Shown: positions 25,716 to 37,589, counted from the stretch's first letter. The stretch: 64,000 nucleotides of DNA from Labrys miyagiensis (GCF_030160835.1 NZ_BSPC01000063.1:62001-126000); one strand, 5' to 3'. Made by a program: numbers and translations. The notes: generated by a model from the letters alone, not told the origin.

Positions 25716-27710
25716 TCAGACGGTTTCGCGCGCTGTTGCGAGGATCGCGCCGCCCCGAAGAAGGCGTTCCGCCGGGGAGGGCATCCCGATATGAAATCCC
25801 TGGGCCTGGTCGATACCGAGCTCTCGCAGGAGGACCAGTTGTTCGTTGCTTTCGACCCCCTCGACCAGGATGTTGGGCCCGCGATTTCGCACTAGGTTCG
25901 CGATGTCGCACAGCAGGATCCTGCCTTCGGACGTCGCGCAGTCGGCAAGGAAGGATCGATCGATCTTGACGGTGTCGAAATCGATGAGGCGGAGCCAGGA
26001 AAGGCCCGCGAAGCCGGTTCCGAAATCGTCGAGCCAGATGCGGATCCCGAGCAGCTTCAGCGCGCGGATGCAGGTCAATATCTCCGATTCCAGCTCTATC
26101 TCCAGCCTTTCGGTAATCTCGAAGATCAATCGGTCACCGGGCGCGCCGGTTTCCTCGAGAATGGCGGCGACGGAAGCGGCGAAGTCGGCGGTCTTGAGCT
26201 CGATGGGCGATATGTTGACGCTGACGTTCAGGACATCGCACTCGGCCAATATCTCCGTGCAGACCGTTCGGATCATCCAGAGCTGAAGATCGAGGATGGT
26301 GCCGTACTTCTCCGCGATGGGAATGAAGAAATACGGCGATATCTCCATGCCATCGGATGTGTGCAGCCGCATCAAGGCTTCGACGGTGTCGATCCTGCCC
26401 GACTCGATGTGCTTGATCGGCTGATAGGCCAGCGAAACGAGATCCCGGTTGATGGCGTCTTTCAGCGCTCCGGCGATCCTGTCGTTGAGATCGCTGCCAC
26501 CGGGATCGTTGGGCTCGAAGAGCCGGACGCAATTGCGGCCATTTGCCTTCGCCAGATAAAGTGCGCGATCGGCCTCGCTGATCATCCTTTCGAGCTTCGC
26601 GTCCGTCCCCTCCCTGGTGATGGAGGCCCCGATGCTTGCCGTAACGATCGAGGAACGGTCCCGCCGTCCTCGATGCGGCAGCGCCAGCTCCTCGACAGTA
26701 CGGCGGACGGCTTCAGCAAAAGCGATAAGCTGCTCTTTGCAATCAGCCCGCACCAGTGCGATGAATTCCTCGCCGCCATAACGTCCGATCGATCCGCCAT
26801 ATGATTTTGTGATGCTGCCGAGCGCCTTTGCGACGAGGCTCAAGCAATGGTCACCCTGCGGATGGCCGTGATAGTCATTGAATTTTTTGAAAAAATCGAC
26901 ATCGATCAGCAGTATTCCGAAGTTTGTGCCGAAATATCTCCAGTCATCATGGTAATGGCGCAATATCTCATCGATGGCGCGGCGGTTGTTGAGGTTTGTC
27001 AGCGGGTCCGTTCTCGACAGCCGCAACAGGGCCTGGCCCCGCTCGGCTGCTTCCTTCTGCTGCCGCTTGGCTTCCAGTGCATTCAGGAAGACGTTGAAGC
27101 GCTCCAGATTGAGATTCCAGTTTATGTAAGCCGTAAACACGAAGCACGACATAAAGAATGTGCCAATGCAAATCTTGTAGGGCAGGTCGGCTGGAAAGCT
27201 CCCGAGGGAAACAAAAAAGAACAGTAATATCAGAATAGATGACACAACTGATATTGAAAAACGGAACGCAAAAAACAGGTTTGCGCCCATCATGAAGAGC
27301 GCGCCGAAGACCATATAATGAGAAAAGTTCTGCACGTGCTCGGTTTTTATTGCAACGAGCAACCAGCCTGCATATCCCAGTACGACAGCCAGGGCGCAAA
27401 CCATCTCCAGTACATCCTTGCTCCCTTCCTTGAGGATAAAGATCTCGAGAATTGCCAAGGATAGGACGCTGATCGAAGAGCGGGCTGCAATCGTGCTGAC
27501 GGATACATCGGGGATAAGAATAATATCTGTAATCGAAAAGAGGAGATAGGCGAGAACAGCGAGCCACAGGCCCTTCCTCACCGACTGTCGCCCGAAAAAA
27601 TCATCTTCCTTTCGATAAAGACTGTAAAGGTCCGATGATGTGTCCTCTCGGCTGGAACGATCTACGTCGTCTTGCGCAGCCAAGGGCCGGATTGCCCACT
27701 GATCGATCAT
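25716..27710 (-). CDS. membrane-bound GGDEF-EAL cyclic-di-GMP enzyme
   Basis: 664 residues. Residues about 45-200 contain six hydrophobic segments in place of a soluble sensor. A short coiled linker is at 205-230. GGDEF follows at 232-400 with an intact GGEEF (312-316), then EAL at 410-660 with VEALMRLH (EAL 444-446), LDDFGTGFAGL, KIDRSF and EGVE. Both active sites look complete, so it may synthesise and degrade c-di-GMP, the balance being set by the membrane sensor. The codons for the membrane part are noticeably more AT-rich than the catalytic domains. Apparently monocistronic. Confidence 0.92.
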   Translation of the reverse strand: MIDQWAIRPLAAQDDVDRSSREDTSSDLYSLYRKEDDFFGRQSVRKGLWLAVLAYLLFSITDIILIPDVSVSTIAARSSISVLSLAILEIFILKEGSKDVLEMVCALAVVLGYAGWLLVAIKTEHVQNFSHYMVFGALFMMGANLFFAFRFSISVVSSILILLFFFVSLGSFPADLPYKICIGTFFMSCFVFTAYINWNLNLERFNVFLNALEAKRQQKEAAERGQALLRLSRTDPLTNLNNRRAIDEILRHYHDDWRYFGTNFGILLIDVDFFKKFNDYHGHPQGDHCLSLVAKALGSITKSYGGSIGRYGGEEFIALVRADCKEQLIAFAEAVRRTVEELALPHRGRRDRSSIVTASIGASITREGTDAKLERMISEADRALYLAKANGRNCVRLFEPNDPGGSDLNDRIAGALKDAINRDLVSLAYQPIKHIESGRIDTVEALMRLHTSDGMEISPYFFIPIAEKYGTILDLQLWMIRTVCTEILAECDVLNVSVNISPIELKTADFAASVAAILEETGAPGDRLIFEITERLEIELESEILTCIRALKLLGIRIWLDDFGTGFAGLSWLRLIDFDTVKIDRSFLADCATSEGRILLCDIANLVRNRGPNILVEGVESNEQLVLLRELGIDQAQGFHIGMPSPAERLLRGGAILATARETV

Positions 27711-28388
27711 GTTGCTGCCGCGTTCAATATAAACTCAAGATTGACGTTGCTGAAAACCTTAGTGTGACACCAGATTTCAGTCTCTACCGTCAAGGAACCA
27801 AGATCACAAAATATCACACCTCCCATAATTATCCGATTCCAGATATGGTTGCGCTGGTTCGAGTCGAACCTGGTGATTATGTAGCTATTTACCTTGAAGA
27901 GGCAATGGGGAATGCGCCAGGGACACCTTAGGAAGATTCTGACAGGATCGATCTACGCTATGGAAGGTGTCTGGGTAACACGAGCACGGCGAAACACAGT
28001 GCGGTGAGCACGCTGCATCGGCGGCGGATCTTTTTCAGAAGCAGGATCTGACAGCATGGGCGCCAAGTGGCTGCGCCGAGCCGGCCGGCTCGACGCGATG
28101 AACTCGTCGAGACGAGGGGAGGAAATTGATCCACCTTTGAAGGGGTGGCGCCTTGGGGGATCGCGGGGAGCCAGAGCGTTTTGCGATTTGACGGAATCGG
28201 CAAGAATCGCAAAGACGCGTTAAAACAAGGAGTTAGAGTAATGAGCGCTTACGTGTAAACGCGCTTCGCTCTAGGGGAGGTTTGTCTCTCGCCGGGTGAT
28301 GATTACGCTGGCGTTGCGTGAAGCCCCTGCCGATCCGTCTATATAAGCCGTGGGTTGAGGTCGGTCGGCTCTCCCCGGGCGGGCAGGA
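27711..28388. other. 678-bp intergenic region with copy B of the dispersed repeat
   Basis: Only short overlapping frames with no ribosome-binding sites. A 98-codon plus-strand frame (27635-27931) overlaps the cyclase gene and is not convincing. The 100-bp dispersed repeat occupies 28173-28272. The rest shows no gene that I recognise; a stretch around 27960-28140 may be eroded coding DNA. Confidence 0.5.
28173..28272 (-). repeat. 100-bp dispersed repeat, copy B (inverted)
   Basis: Reverse complement of 3412-3511 with 7 differences over 100 bases by eye. It keeps the GTAAACGC/GCGTTTAC palindrome core in altered form. It ends about 120 bp before the 3' end of the small gene at 28389-28697. Confidence 0.85.
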
Positions 28389-28697
28389 TCAATGCTTGAG
28401 CTTTGACGAGGGGCGCAACGCTGCGCCGGACTTCTCGTCACGCTCGATCCCGGCCATGGGATAGTTCGCCTCGACCCAGTCCTTGAGAATGGTCCGGATG
28501 AGTTCGTCCTTGGGAATTCCGAATTCCGTTGCCAGTTCCGCCAGCGAATAATCGACATGGGGAGACAAGGCCACCAGATTGCCGTTGCGAATCCTGATGG
28601 CGGCATTCCTGAGCAGGGCGGCAGTGGCGTCGGTCAGGGGAGCGCCGATCTGTTCCGAAGCCGTTTCAAGGGCGTCGGCAAACGACATGCGGTTCAT
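28389..28697 (-). CDS. small hypothetical protein, possibly DNA-binding
   Basis: 102 residues from ATG 28697, with AAAGG upstream. The central part SLAELATEFGIPKDELIRTILKDWVEANYP looks like a helix-turn-helix or ribbon-helix-helix-type segment (core LAELATEFGIPKDEL). The N-terminus is amphipathic. It could be an antitoxin-like or regulatory protein, but no toxin partner is visible beside it. Coding character is supported by good codon use and a sensible protein; function unknown. Confidence 0.55.
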   Translation of the reverse strand: MNRMSFADALETASEQIGAPLTDATAALLRNAAIRIRNGNLVALSPHVDYSLAELATEFGIPKDELIRTILKDWVEANYPMAGIERDEKSGAALRPSSKLKH

Positions 28698-29274
28698 TCA
28701 ACAGCCTTTCTATTCGACCTTTGGAAGTTGCAGTGTGGGAGGGTTTGGCACCGCGGAATCCAGGTCGTTGATGGCACGGTCGTCAATTGTTGTTACCATC
28801 TATAGTAGCCAAACCGTGAGATTTTCGCACTATCCCCCAATGGGATTACTACTTGGTGAGAACCGTCTAACTCCTACCATGTCGCGAACGTCTGAGCGAT
28901 AACGCGCCAACCAGCCCCATAATCCCTCTGTCGATGCGCGGGCTTGCCCCTGCTTCCAGCGCCGTCGCGCGTGTTGCGGGCGCCGACACGTCAGCGGCAG
29001 ACGGCAATCCCAAGCCAGCACGAATGCCGCGGGGCATGTCGTCAACCGCTCCCCTGGACGCACGAACGCGCAGGCACAAGCAGAATCGGACTCCCGGTTC
29101 ACGTCTCACGCAGTGTCGGGCCCGCAGCGAGCCGCATTCTTCAAGCAACGCCACCTGCCCTAGCACCAAAACTATCAATGCTCTAACATTACGTAAGAGC
29201 CTTTTAGTATATGAGAGCAGTATCTCATATTTCTAGAATCAGCTCTTTATGTTGTTGACACAAGGAGAAGTTAA
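28698..29274. other. 577-bp intergenic region with candidate operator
   Basis: No credible gene. The last 100 bp are AT-rich. They contain the inverted repeat ATATGAGA (29209-29216) and TCTCATAT (29223-29230), separated by 6 nt, about 45 bp before the methyltransferase start. That could be an operator or a leader hairpin. The strong AAGGAGAA ribosome-binding site follows. Confidence 0.45.
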
Positions 29275-30312
29275 ATGAGCGATGTATTTTTGGATGGAAA
29301 GAGCCTTGTTACGCCACAACTGATCGTAAAATCATTGTTGGAAAAAAAGACCCAGTTTGATTCTCATCAGTTCGAAGAAGCTCTGATTTCTGTTTCACGA
29401 ACGTTGGGTCATGCAAATATACAGTTTGAGAAGGGGTATGAGCCAAGTTTGATCATCGATAAGCTTGCCGGTGAACTTCATATTCTTCGCAAACGTCTCA
29501 ATGGGAATGTCTGGCAATCAGTCATTCCGATCGTTCAAGAACATCCTGTCGCAAGGTTTTTTCTCCAAGACCCATTCACGAAGTGGTCCTTTACGAAGCC
29601 GAGGGGATACTCAGGCGATGCTGGCCTGCTTGATTTCATCTACGGCCATGCGAATGTCGGTGACCATATCGAGAATGCCACGCCCATCGGCACAAAACTC
29701 TACGACTACACGAAAGACGCCTCGTCGTCGGTCGCCGTTCGCGAAAGGCGCGATCTGCTGACCCGGCATGTCGACGATATTTCCGCGGCCAAAGGAACGG
29801 AGACCGAGATTCTGACTATTGCCGCCGGACATTTGCGCGAGGCCAATCGATCGACGGCCTTACGGGAAGGCCGGATCTCTCGCTGGGTCGCCCTGGACCA
29901 GGACCCTCTCAGCGTCGAATCGATCAGGCGGGACTTCAAGGGCACGAGCATCCAGGCCGTGAAGGGATCGGTCCGGGGCCTCCTGGCCAATTCCTACAAG
30001 CTCGGCCAGTTCGATTTCGTCTATGCCGCGGGCCTTTACGACTATCTATCCCACAAGGTGGCCGTAAGGCTCACCCAAAGCTGCCTCAAGATGCTGAAAC
30101 CGAACGGCGTTTTCCTGTTTGCCAACTTCGCGGACAATATCGGCGTGGATGGCTATATGGAGACCTTCATGAACTGGGCGCTGCTGCTCCGTTCGGAAGC
30201 GGACATGAACGACATCATCAATGACAGCATCGGGGGTGATGCCGTGAGTTCGACGGTGTTTTTCGGCGAGAACAGGAATATCGTCTACGGCATCATCCAG
30301 AAGACGGAGTAG
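29275..30312 (+). CDS. class I SAM-dependent methyltransferase, PhcB/EF-type-like
   Basis: 345 residues. The N-terminal 130 residues (helical, with DPFTKWSFTKPRGYSGDAGLLD near 100-121) resemble the group annotated as extracellular-factor (3-hydroxypalmitate methyl ester) biosynthesis methyltransferases. The Rossmann part has motif I as EILTIAAGHLREANRS, so the usual acidic-Gly-rich loop is altered, then VALDQDPLS and FDFVYAAGLYDYLS. The first 300 bp are AT-rich and the remainder GC-rich, a mosaic that hints at transfer or recombination. Ribosome-binding site AAGGAGAA. Product could be a fatty-acid methyl ester signal; that is inference from remembered family labels. Confidence 0.65.
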   Translation: MSDVFLDGKSLVTPQLIVKSLLEKKTQFDSHQFEEALISVSRTLGHANIQFEKGYEPSLIIDKLAGELHILRKRLNGNVWQSVIPIVQEHPVARFFLQDPFTKWSFTKPRGYSGDAGLLDFIYGHANVGDHIENATPIGTKLYDYTKDASSSVAVRERRDLLTRHVDDISAAKGTETEILTIAAGHLREANRSTALREGRISRWVALDQDPLSVESIRRDFKGTSIQAVKGSVRGLLANSYKLGQFDFVYAAGLYDYLSHKVAVRLTQSCLKMLKPNGVFLFANFADNIGVDGYMETFMNWALLLRSEADMNDIINDSIGGDAVSSTVFFGENRNIVYGIIQKTE

Positions 30313-30518
30313 TCTGGCGGCGAGCCTGCGGAATCGTACGCCTGACCCGTCCTTGCCGTGCCAGCCGCGGGAGTTCTCCGTGCGGGCGGTCGCAGAGTGC
30401 CTGATGGCATTCATCGACAATTTCGCACGGAGGCACCCTGGCCGAGTGGGCAATGTCGCAGCCGCTTCGCCGACGTGCTTCCGGTATCATCTGCTCCGGC
30501 CCGGTGCCCGCTGTGCTG

Positions 30519-31457
30519 TCATAGCACCGGAACAGGTGACGGCATGGTCCTGATGTGCCGCTTGCGTAGCGTGTCGGCCGAATCCCGCACCACCTCAGAA
30601 ATCTGCAGGAGCTGGGCGACCAGGGGGCTGGTCTTGCGCCAGATCATGCCAATCGTCCGCGAAGGCTGAGGGCCCTTGAAGCGGGCGATGGACACCGAGG
30701 CCGAGCGTGTCTCCATCGCCACCGCCATCTCCGGGATCAAGGTGACACCGATGCCGGCGCCGACCATCTGCACCAGTGTGGACAGGGAGCTGCCGTCCAG
30801 CAATTCGCGCGTCAGCACCGAATGAATGTTGCAGAAGGCCAGCGCCTGATCGCGGAAACAGTGCCCTTCTTCCAGGAGGAGCAGCTTCATCTCGCGCAGC
30901 ATCTCGCGATCGGGCACCGGCTTGCCCTCCTCCTCGCCGGGGCGCACCAGCACGAAGTCTTCGGTGAACAAGGCGACCTCGGTAAAGGAAGGCTCGGATA
31001 CCGGCAGGGCCACGATGGCCGTATCCAGCCGCCCGTCGGCCAACTCCTGAATCAGCTTGGGGGTGAGCGTCTCCCGCACGTGAATGTCGAGCCCCTCATG
31101 CAGGCGACTGAGATTGCCGATGATGGTCGGCAGCAGATAGGGGGCGACTGTCGGGATGACGCCGATGCGCAACCGTCCGACCAGCCGATCCCGGGTGGCC
31201 TGGGCGAGATTCCCAAGCTCGTCGACCGAGCGCAGGATGTCGCGGGTGCGCAGGGCGAATTCCTTGCCGAAATTGGTGAGCTGCACCTGGCGGGCGCCCC
31301 GCTCGAGCAGCGCCGTTCCCAGCAATTCCTCCAATTCCTTGATCTGCATCGACAAGGCGGGCTGGCTGATGGCGCAGGCTTCCGCCGCACGCCCGAAATG
31401 ACCATGCCTCGCCAGCGCCTCGAAATAGCGCAGTTGCCTGAGCGTGAGATTGATCAT
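30519..31457 (-). CDS. oxyR: hydrogen-peroxide sensor regulator OxyR
   Basis: 312 residues, LysR family. The HTH is LTLRQLRYFEALARHGHFGRAA to about residue 60. The redox cysteines are C200 and C209 in GHCFRDQALAFC, with the exact spacing of E. coli C199/C208. It is divergent from katG with 306 bp between them. Oxidised OxyR activates katG-type genes. The C-terminal tail is a little longer than usual. Identification is firm. Confidence 0.93.
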   Translation of the reverse strand: MINLTLRQLRYFEALARHGHFGRAAEACAISQPALSMQIKELEELLGTALLERGARQVQLTNFGKEFALRTRDILRSVDELGNLAQATRDRLVGRLRIGVIPTVAPYLLPTIIGNLSRLHEGLDIHVRETLTPKLIQELADGRLDTAIVALPVSEPSFTEVALFTEDFVLVRPGEEEGKPVPDREMLREMKLLLLEEGHCFRDQALAFCNIHSVLTRELLDGSSLSTLVQMVGAGIGVTLIPEMAVAMETRSASVSIARFKGPQPSRTIGMIWRKTSPLVAQLLQISEVVRDSADTLRKRHIRTMPSPVPVL

Positions 31458-33971
<2,514 letters not shown>

Positions 33972-34008
33972 TTTTCAGGGTCGGATCGCCGATCGACGGT
34001 CAAAGCCG

Positions 34009-34042
34009 AACGCCCGCCATCGAATATGATGGCGGGCGTTTT
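34009..34042 (+). terminator. Rho-independent terminator after katG
   Basis: AACGCCCGCCATC (34009-34021) pairs perfectly with GATGGCGGGCGTT (34028-34040) around a 6-nt loop and runs into TTTT. It lies 38 bp after the katG stop. Confidence 0.8.
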
Positions 34043-34090
34043 GCGTTCATGGGCACGATCCAAGTCTTCCAAGGAGATACGCGATGGCCT

Positions 34091-35158
34091 TCACAGCAGA
34101 CTGAGCTGGTCGCCGCTTCTTGTCGGCACCCGGAACAATCTGGTATCCAAGGCCGGAAAGCGATCGGAGAGGCCGAGCCGCTGCCGGGCGAGGTGAAAGC
34201 GCCTTGCGAGCAGGTCCGCGAGCGGGCCTTCGCCGGTCATGCGCTTGCCGAAGCGGGGGTCGTTATCCCGGCCGCCGCGCAATTGCCGCACCAGCGACAT
34301 CACATGGGCGGCTCGTCCCGGCTGCTCGACGGCCAGCCATTCGCGGAAGAGGTCCTTGAGTTCATGCGACAGGCGGAGCGTAGAATAATAGGCGCCGGTG
34401 GCGCCGGCCTTGGCCGCCCGTTCCATGATCGTTTCCATCTCGTGATCGCTGAGGCTGGGGATCATCGGCGAGACGCCGACGACGACGGGAATGCCGGCGG
34501 CGCTGAGCTGGCGGATGGCATCGAGGCGGCGCTCGGGCGTCGAGGCGCGCGGCTCCATGCTGCGCGCCAGCCTGCGGTCGAGCGTAGTGATGGAGATGGC
34601 CACCATGGCAAGACCTCGCTCGGCCATTGGCGCGAGGATGTCGATGTCGCGCGTCACCAGCACGCTCTTGGTGGTGATGGCGAGCGGATGGTTGAAGCGC
34701 TGGAGCACCTCGATGACCGCGCGCGTGATGCCGAGCCGCCTTTCGATCGGCTGGTACGGGTCGGTGTTGGCGCCGAGCTGCACGCGCTCGACGCGGTAGC
34801 CGGGCCGGCGCAGTTCTGCGTCGAGAAGCGCGGCGGCGTCGGGCTTGAAGAACAGCTTCGTTTCGAAATCGAGGCCCGGGGAGAGGCCGAGATAAGCGTG
34901 GCTCGGACGGGCGAAGCAGTAGATGCAGCCATGCTCGCAGCCCCGATAGGGATTGATGGAGCGATCGAAGCCGAGGTCCGGGCTGTCATTGCGCGAGAGG
35001 ATGGTGCGCGCCTTCTCTGATGTCAGCGTGGTCTCATGGCGGACGACCGGCGCATCCTCGTCGCTCCAGCCATCGTCGAAGGCTTCGCGCGCCAAGCCTT
35101 CGAAGCGGCCGGAGGCGTTGGACTGCGAGGCGCGGCCCTTGCTCGCGATGGGAGGCAT
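34091..35158 (-). CDS. PA0069-family radical SAM protein (spore-photoproduct-lyase-like)
   Basis: 355 residues from ATG 35158. The [4Fe-4S] motif C74-x3-C78-x2-C81 lies in NPYRGCEHGCIYCFARPSH, the pattern of the Rv2578c/PA0069 group related to SplB. LQLGANTDPYQPIE-type and ITTKSVLVTRDID segments follow the same family. The frame continues upstream to 35245, but that part would cover the SOS box. Some alphaproteobacterial members are SOS-induced, so a DNA-repair role is likely though not shown. It is divergent from ogt, another DNA-repair gene. Confidence 0.85.
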   Translation of the reverse strand: MPPIASKGRASQSNASGRFEGLAREAFDDGWSDEDAPVVRHETTLTSEKARTILSRNDSPDLGFDRSINPYRGCEHGCIYCFARPSHAYLGLSPGLDFETKLFFKPDAAALLDAELRRPGYRVERVQLGANTDPYQPIERRLGITRAVIEVLQRFNHPLAITTKSVLVTRDIDILAPMAERGLAMVAISITTLDRRLARSMEPRASTPERRLDAIRQLSAAGIPVVVGVSPMIPSLSDHEMETIMERAAKAGATGAYYSTLRLSHELKDLFREWLAVEQPGRAAHVMSLVRQLRGGRDNDPRFGKRMTGEGPLADLLARRFHLARQRLGLSDRFPALDTRLFRVPTRSGDQLSLL

Positions 35159-35181
35159 GCTGGCGTTCTTTCTACAGATAT

Positions 35182-35196
35182 GTTCACTTTTTGTTC
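35182..35196 (-). promoter_or_regulatory. alphaproteobacterial LexA (SOS) box
   Basis: GTTC-ACTTTTT-GTTC on the plus strand (GAAC-N7-GAAC on the minus) exactly fits the LexA site of Rhizobiales and Rhodobacterales. It ends 24 bp upstream of the radical SAM start and lies 160 bp before ogt. Repression of the radical SAM gene by LexA is the natural reading. Confidence 0.8.
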
Positions 35197-35356
35197 TAGC
35201 ATGATTTGCTTGCGGTTTCGAGTCTCGACCGGCATTTCCCGACATAGGAATGCAACCTCCAGCGCAGCAGAAAACGGGCGGTGAAGGTCGCCGGCAAGCC
35301 TTACAAAGCGATCATCGAGGGGCGGCGGTGCTCCGAATCTGAACGAGGAGGTCGAT

Positions 35357-35872
35357 ATGGCCGGAGCAATCAAAGGCGCAGCGAAGGACTATTTGTACAA
35401 ATGGACGGAGACCCCCGTGGGCCGGCTCAAGCTGGTTGCCAGCAAGGATGGCCTGGCGGCGATCCTGTGGGAGGATGACCGACCCGGACGCGTGCGCCTC
35501 AACATCGTGGCGGAGGCGCAGGATCATCCGATCCTCCTGGAGACCGAGCGGCAGCTGCGCGATTATTTCGCCGGTGCCCGCAAGGTCTTCGATATCGAGC
35601 TCGATTTCGCCGGCACCGATTTCCAGAAGAAGGTGTGGGCCGCCCTGCTCGCCATTCCCTTCGGCGAGACGCGCACCTATGCCGAGATCTCCCGGCAGCT
35701 TGGCAGCCCCAAGGCGGTGCGGGCCGTCGGGGCGGCGAACGGACGCAACCCCATTTCGATAATCGCGCCCTGCCATCGCGTGGTCGGCTCGGGCGGAGAG
35801 CTAACCGGCTTTGCCGGTGGCCTGGAGGTCAAGGCGCGCCTGCTCGGGCTGGAGGGCGCGCCGGCACGATGA
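35357..35872 (+). CDS. ogt: methylated-DNA-[protein]-cysteine S-methyltransferase
   Basis: 171 residues. The methyl-acceptor cysteine C139 is in IIAPCHRVVGSGGELTGFAGG, and FQKKVWAALLAIPFGETRTYAEIS forms the DNA-binding part (core VWAALLAIPFGETRTY). It repairs O6-alkylguanine by irreversible transfer of the alkyl group to the cysteine. Ribosome-binding site GAGGAGG. It is divergent from the SOS-boxed radical SAM gene, with 198 bp between them, forming a repair pair. Confidence 0.95.
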   Translation: MAGAIKGAAKDYLYKWTETPVGRLKLVASKDGLAAILWEDDRPGRVRLNIVAEAQDHPILLETERQLRDYFAGARKVFDIELDFAGTDFQKKVWAALLAIPFGETRTYAEISRQLGSPKAVRAVGAANGRNPISIIAPCHRVVGSGGELTGFAGGLEVKARLLGLEGAPAR

Positions 35873-36701
35873 TGCGTTTGGGGGGAAGGAAGAGGGCGAT
35901 CGGTGATCGCCCCTCCAGTTTCCCTCGTTTCGCCCCGCAAAGTTAGCGCGCATGAGCGCCACGCCGGTGATCTCCAAGTATCACCTAAACCTGAAGCGAT
36001 GGTCTGGAACATAAAAAGTACATGGATTGACTTTCGTTCGATGCCATGCTTTATTCCTTAACGGAACGAAGCGTCAGCAGCCGGCGCAGGTACAACCCGG
36101 CTCCGAACGCCTCCATCCACCCCGACAGCCTGTCCAAGCGGCAGGCGCGCACGGCGGTCCTGCTTCTCTCGAAGCGGGCCTCCAGGGGTGATGAGCGGGA
36201 CAGAGGGATCGGCACCCCATGGAAGTGCCCTGTGATCCCTGGACGGAGCGTGACGGGCTTGAGCCCGGCACCGCCTTCGTCCCATCTCCCGCCGATGCGG
36301 TGAAGACGGTTCATGCCACTGTCCGGCCAGGACTGCAGCGCTGAGCCCCTTGACCGAGCCGGCTGGTCAGGTTCGGATGGTCCGTGCCATCCGCTCCCGG
36401 CTCGCCTCCGCCTTCATAAGGCGGAAAAACAGGTGGCCTTGCACGCCTTGTCAGCGGGCCAGGCAACCGGAACGGGGCGATGGCGGCCTGCACCGACAGT
36501 GCGGCCTGCATCTTCCATGATCATGCTTTCACGGCTGCTCCGCAGCCGCCATCGCCCGGTCTCCTCATCAACCCAGCCGGAAAGGGCGTGGGAATGAGAG
36601 CGCTTGGAATTTGGGAATGAGAACGCTTGGGAATTAGGGTGACAATGCATCCCTCCAAGCCAGATCGCTCCGGATCGATCGGGCTTACGGCCTGCGAGCG
36701 G
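35873..36701. other. 829-bp region without a convincing gene
   Basis: Several short frames on both strands overlap each other, lack ribosome-binding sites and have low-complexity products, so I call none of them. Visible structures are a hairpin TCCGCCTT-CAT-AAGGCGGA (36407-36425) and a tandem repeat at 36590-36630. It may be eroded DNA or hold an unseen RNA. Confidence 0.45.
36590..36630 (+). repeat. two 18-nt direct repeats
   Basis: GGGAATGAGAGCGCTTGG (36590-36607) and GGGAATGAGAACGCTTGG (36613-36630) differ at one base and have a 23-bp period, about two helical turns. Two protein-binding sites on one DNA face would look like this, but no gene starts nearby on the plus strand. Confidence 0.6.
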
Positions 36702-37589
36702 TCAGGCCGACGTCGGGCTTCCATCCGTCCGGGCTTCGATGGCGCGGACCACCGCCGCCATATCGGCCTGGCCGAGGCCCATGGCTTCGGTCTCGCCGAA
36801 CAGGGCATGGCAGACGTCGAGCAGAGGCGAGGCGATCCCTGCCTTTCGCGCCGCCTCGGCCACCAGGCGGTTGTTCTTGAGCACGTCGGAGATGGCGGCC
36901 TGGGCCGTGAAATCATGCGCGACCAGCTTGGCGATCTTGATGCGCGAGACATTGCTCTCCATCGGGCCGGCATCGAGCACGGCCTGGAATTGCCGCATGT
37001 CGAGACCGTGGCGCTCGGCGAAATGCGCGGCCTCGGCGAGGCCTGTGACGGTGGTGATCAGATAGAGATTGACGGCGAGCTTCATGGTGAGGGCGCCCGG
37101 GACCTCGCCGCACAGGAAGGTCTGGTGGCAGATTGGCCCCAGCAGCGGCCGGACCTCGTCGATCGCTGCGGCATCGCCTGCCAGCATGCCGACGAGCTGG
37201 CCTGCCTCGGCTGGCTTGCGCGATCCGGAGACGGGTGCCTCGACATAGCTGCCGCCGGCGACCTCGATATCCTTGGCCAGAGCAAGCGAGGCCTCGGGCG
37301 AGATCGTGCCCATCTGCACGATGACTTGCCGGGCGATGCGCGTGCCGAAAGCCGGCGTGAAGCGGCCGAGCACGGCGTCGATGGCGGCATCGCTCGCCAA
37401 CATCAGGATGACGATGCGGGCGCGCGCGAACACCTCGTCGGCACTGGCCGCAACCTCGGCGCCGGCGGTGCGCAGGATCTTGCTCTTGTCGGGGGTTCGG
37501 TTCCAGACGAGGAGGGGCGTGCCCGCCCGCACCAGATTGAGAGCCATGGCCTCGCCCATCACGCCCAGGCCGATGAAACCGATCGCCAT
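36702..37589 (-). CDS. NAD(P)-dependent beta-hydroxyacid dehydrogenase family protein
   Basis: 295 residues from ATG 37589 (GGGAGAG upstream; the open frame extends to 37688, but the Rossmann motif begins at residue 3). The N-terminal [17 protein letters not shown] binds NAD(P). [14 protein letters not shown] and the catalytic lysine in [10 protein letters not shown] are diagnostic of the 3-hydroxyisobutyrate/tartronate semialdehyde reductase/GLYR family. Reduction of a small aldehyde or 2-keto acid is expected; the exact substrate is unclear and neighbours do not help. Confidence 0.88.
   Translation of the reverse strand: MAIGFIGLGVMGEAMALNLVRAGTPLLVWNRTPDKSKILRTAGAEVAASADEVFARARIVILMLASDAAIDAVLGRFTPAFGTRIARQVIVQMGTISPEASLALAKDIEVAGGSYVEAPVSGSRKPAEAGQLVGMLAGDAAAIDEVRPLLGPICHQTFLCGEVPGALTMKLAVNLYLITTVTGLAEAAHFAERHGLDMRQFQAVLDAGPMESNVSRIKIAKLVAHDFTAQAAISDVLKNNRLVAEAARKAGIASPLLDVCHALFGETEAMGLGQADMAAVVRAIEARTDGSPTSA

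Noticed and set aside
27635..27931. 98-codon plus-strand frame
   Set aside because: It overlaps the start of the GGDEF-EAL gene on the other strand, lacks a ribosome-binding site and has no recognisable features.
27958..28212. 84-codon minus-strand frame
   Set aside because: Its N-terminal part lies in the 100-bp dispersed repeat and the remainder shows no family; at best eroded DNA.
3412..28272. Composite transposon bounded by the inverted 100-bp repeats
   Set aside because: No transposase lies inside, no target duplication is visible, and the intervening genes look like ordinary chromosomal operons.
36046..36650. Several short overlapping frames on both strands
   Set aside because: Mutually overlapping, no ribosome-binding sites, and unlike any family; not called as genes.
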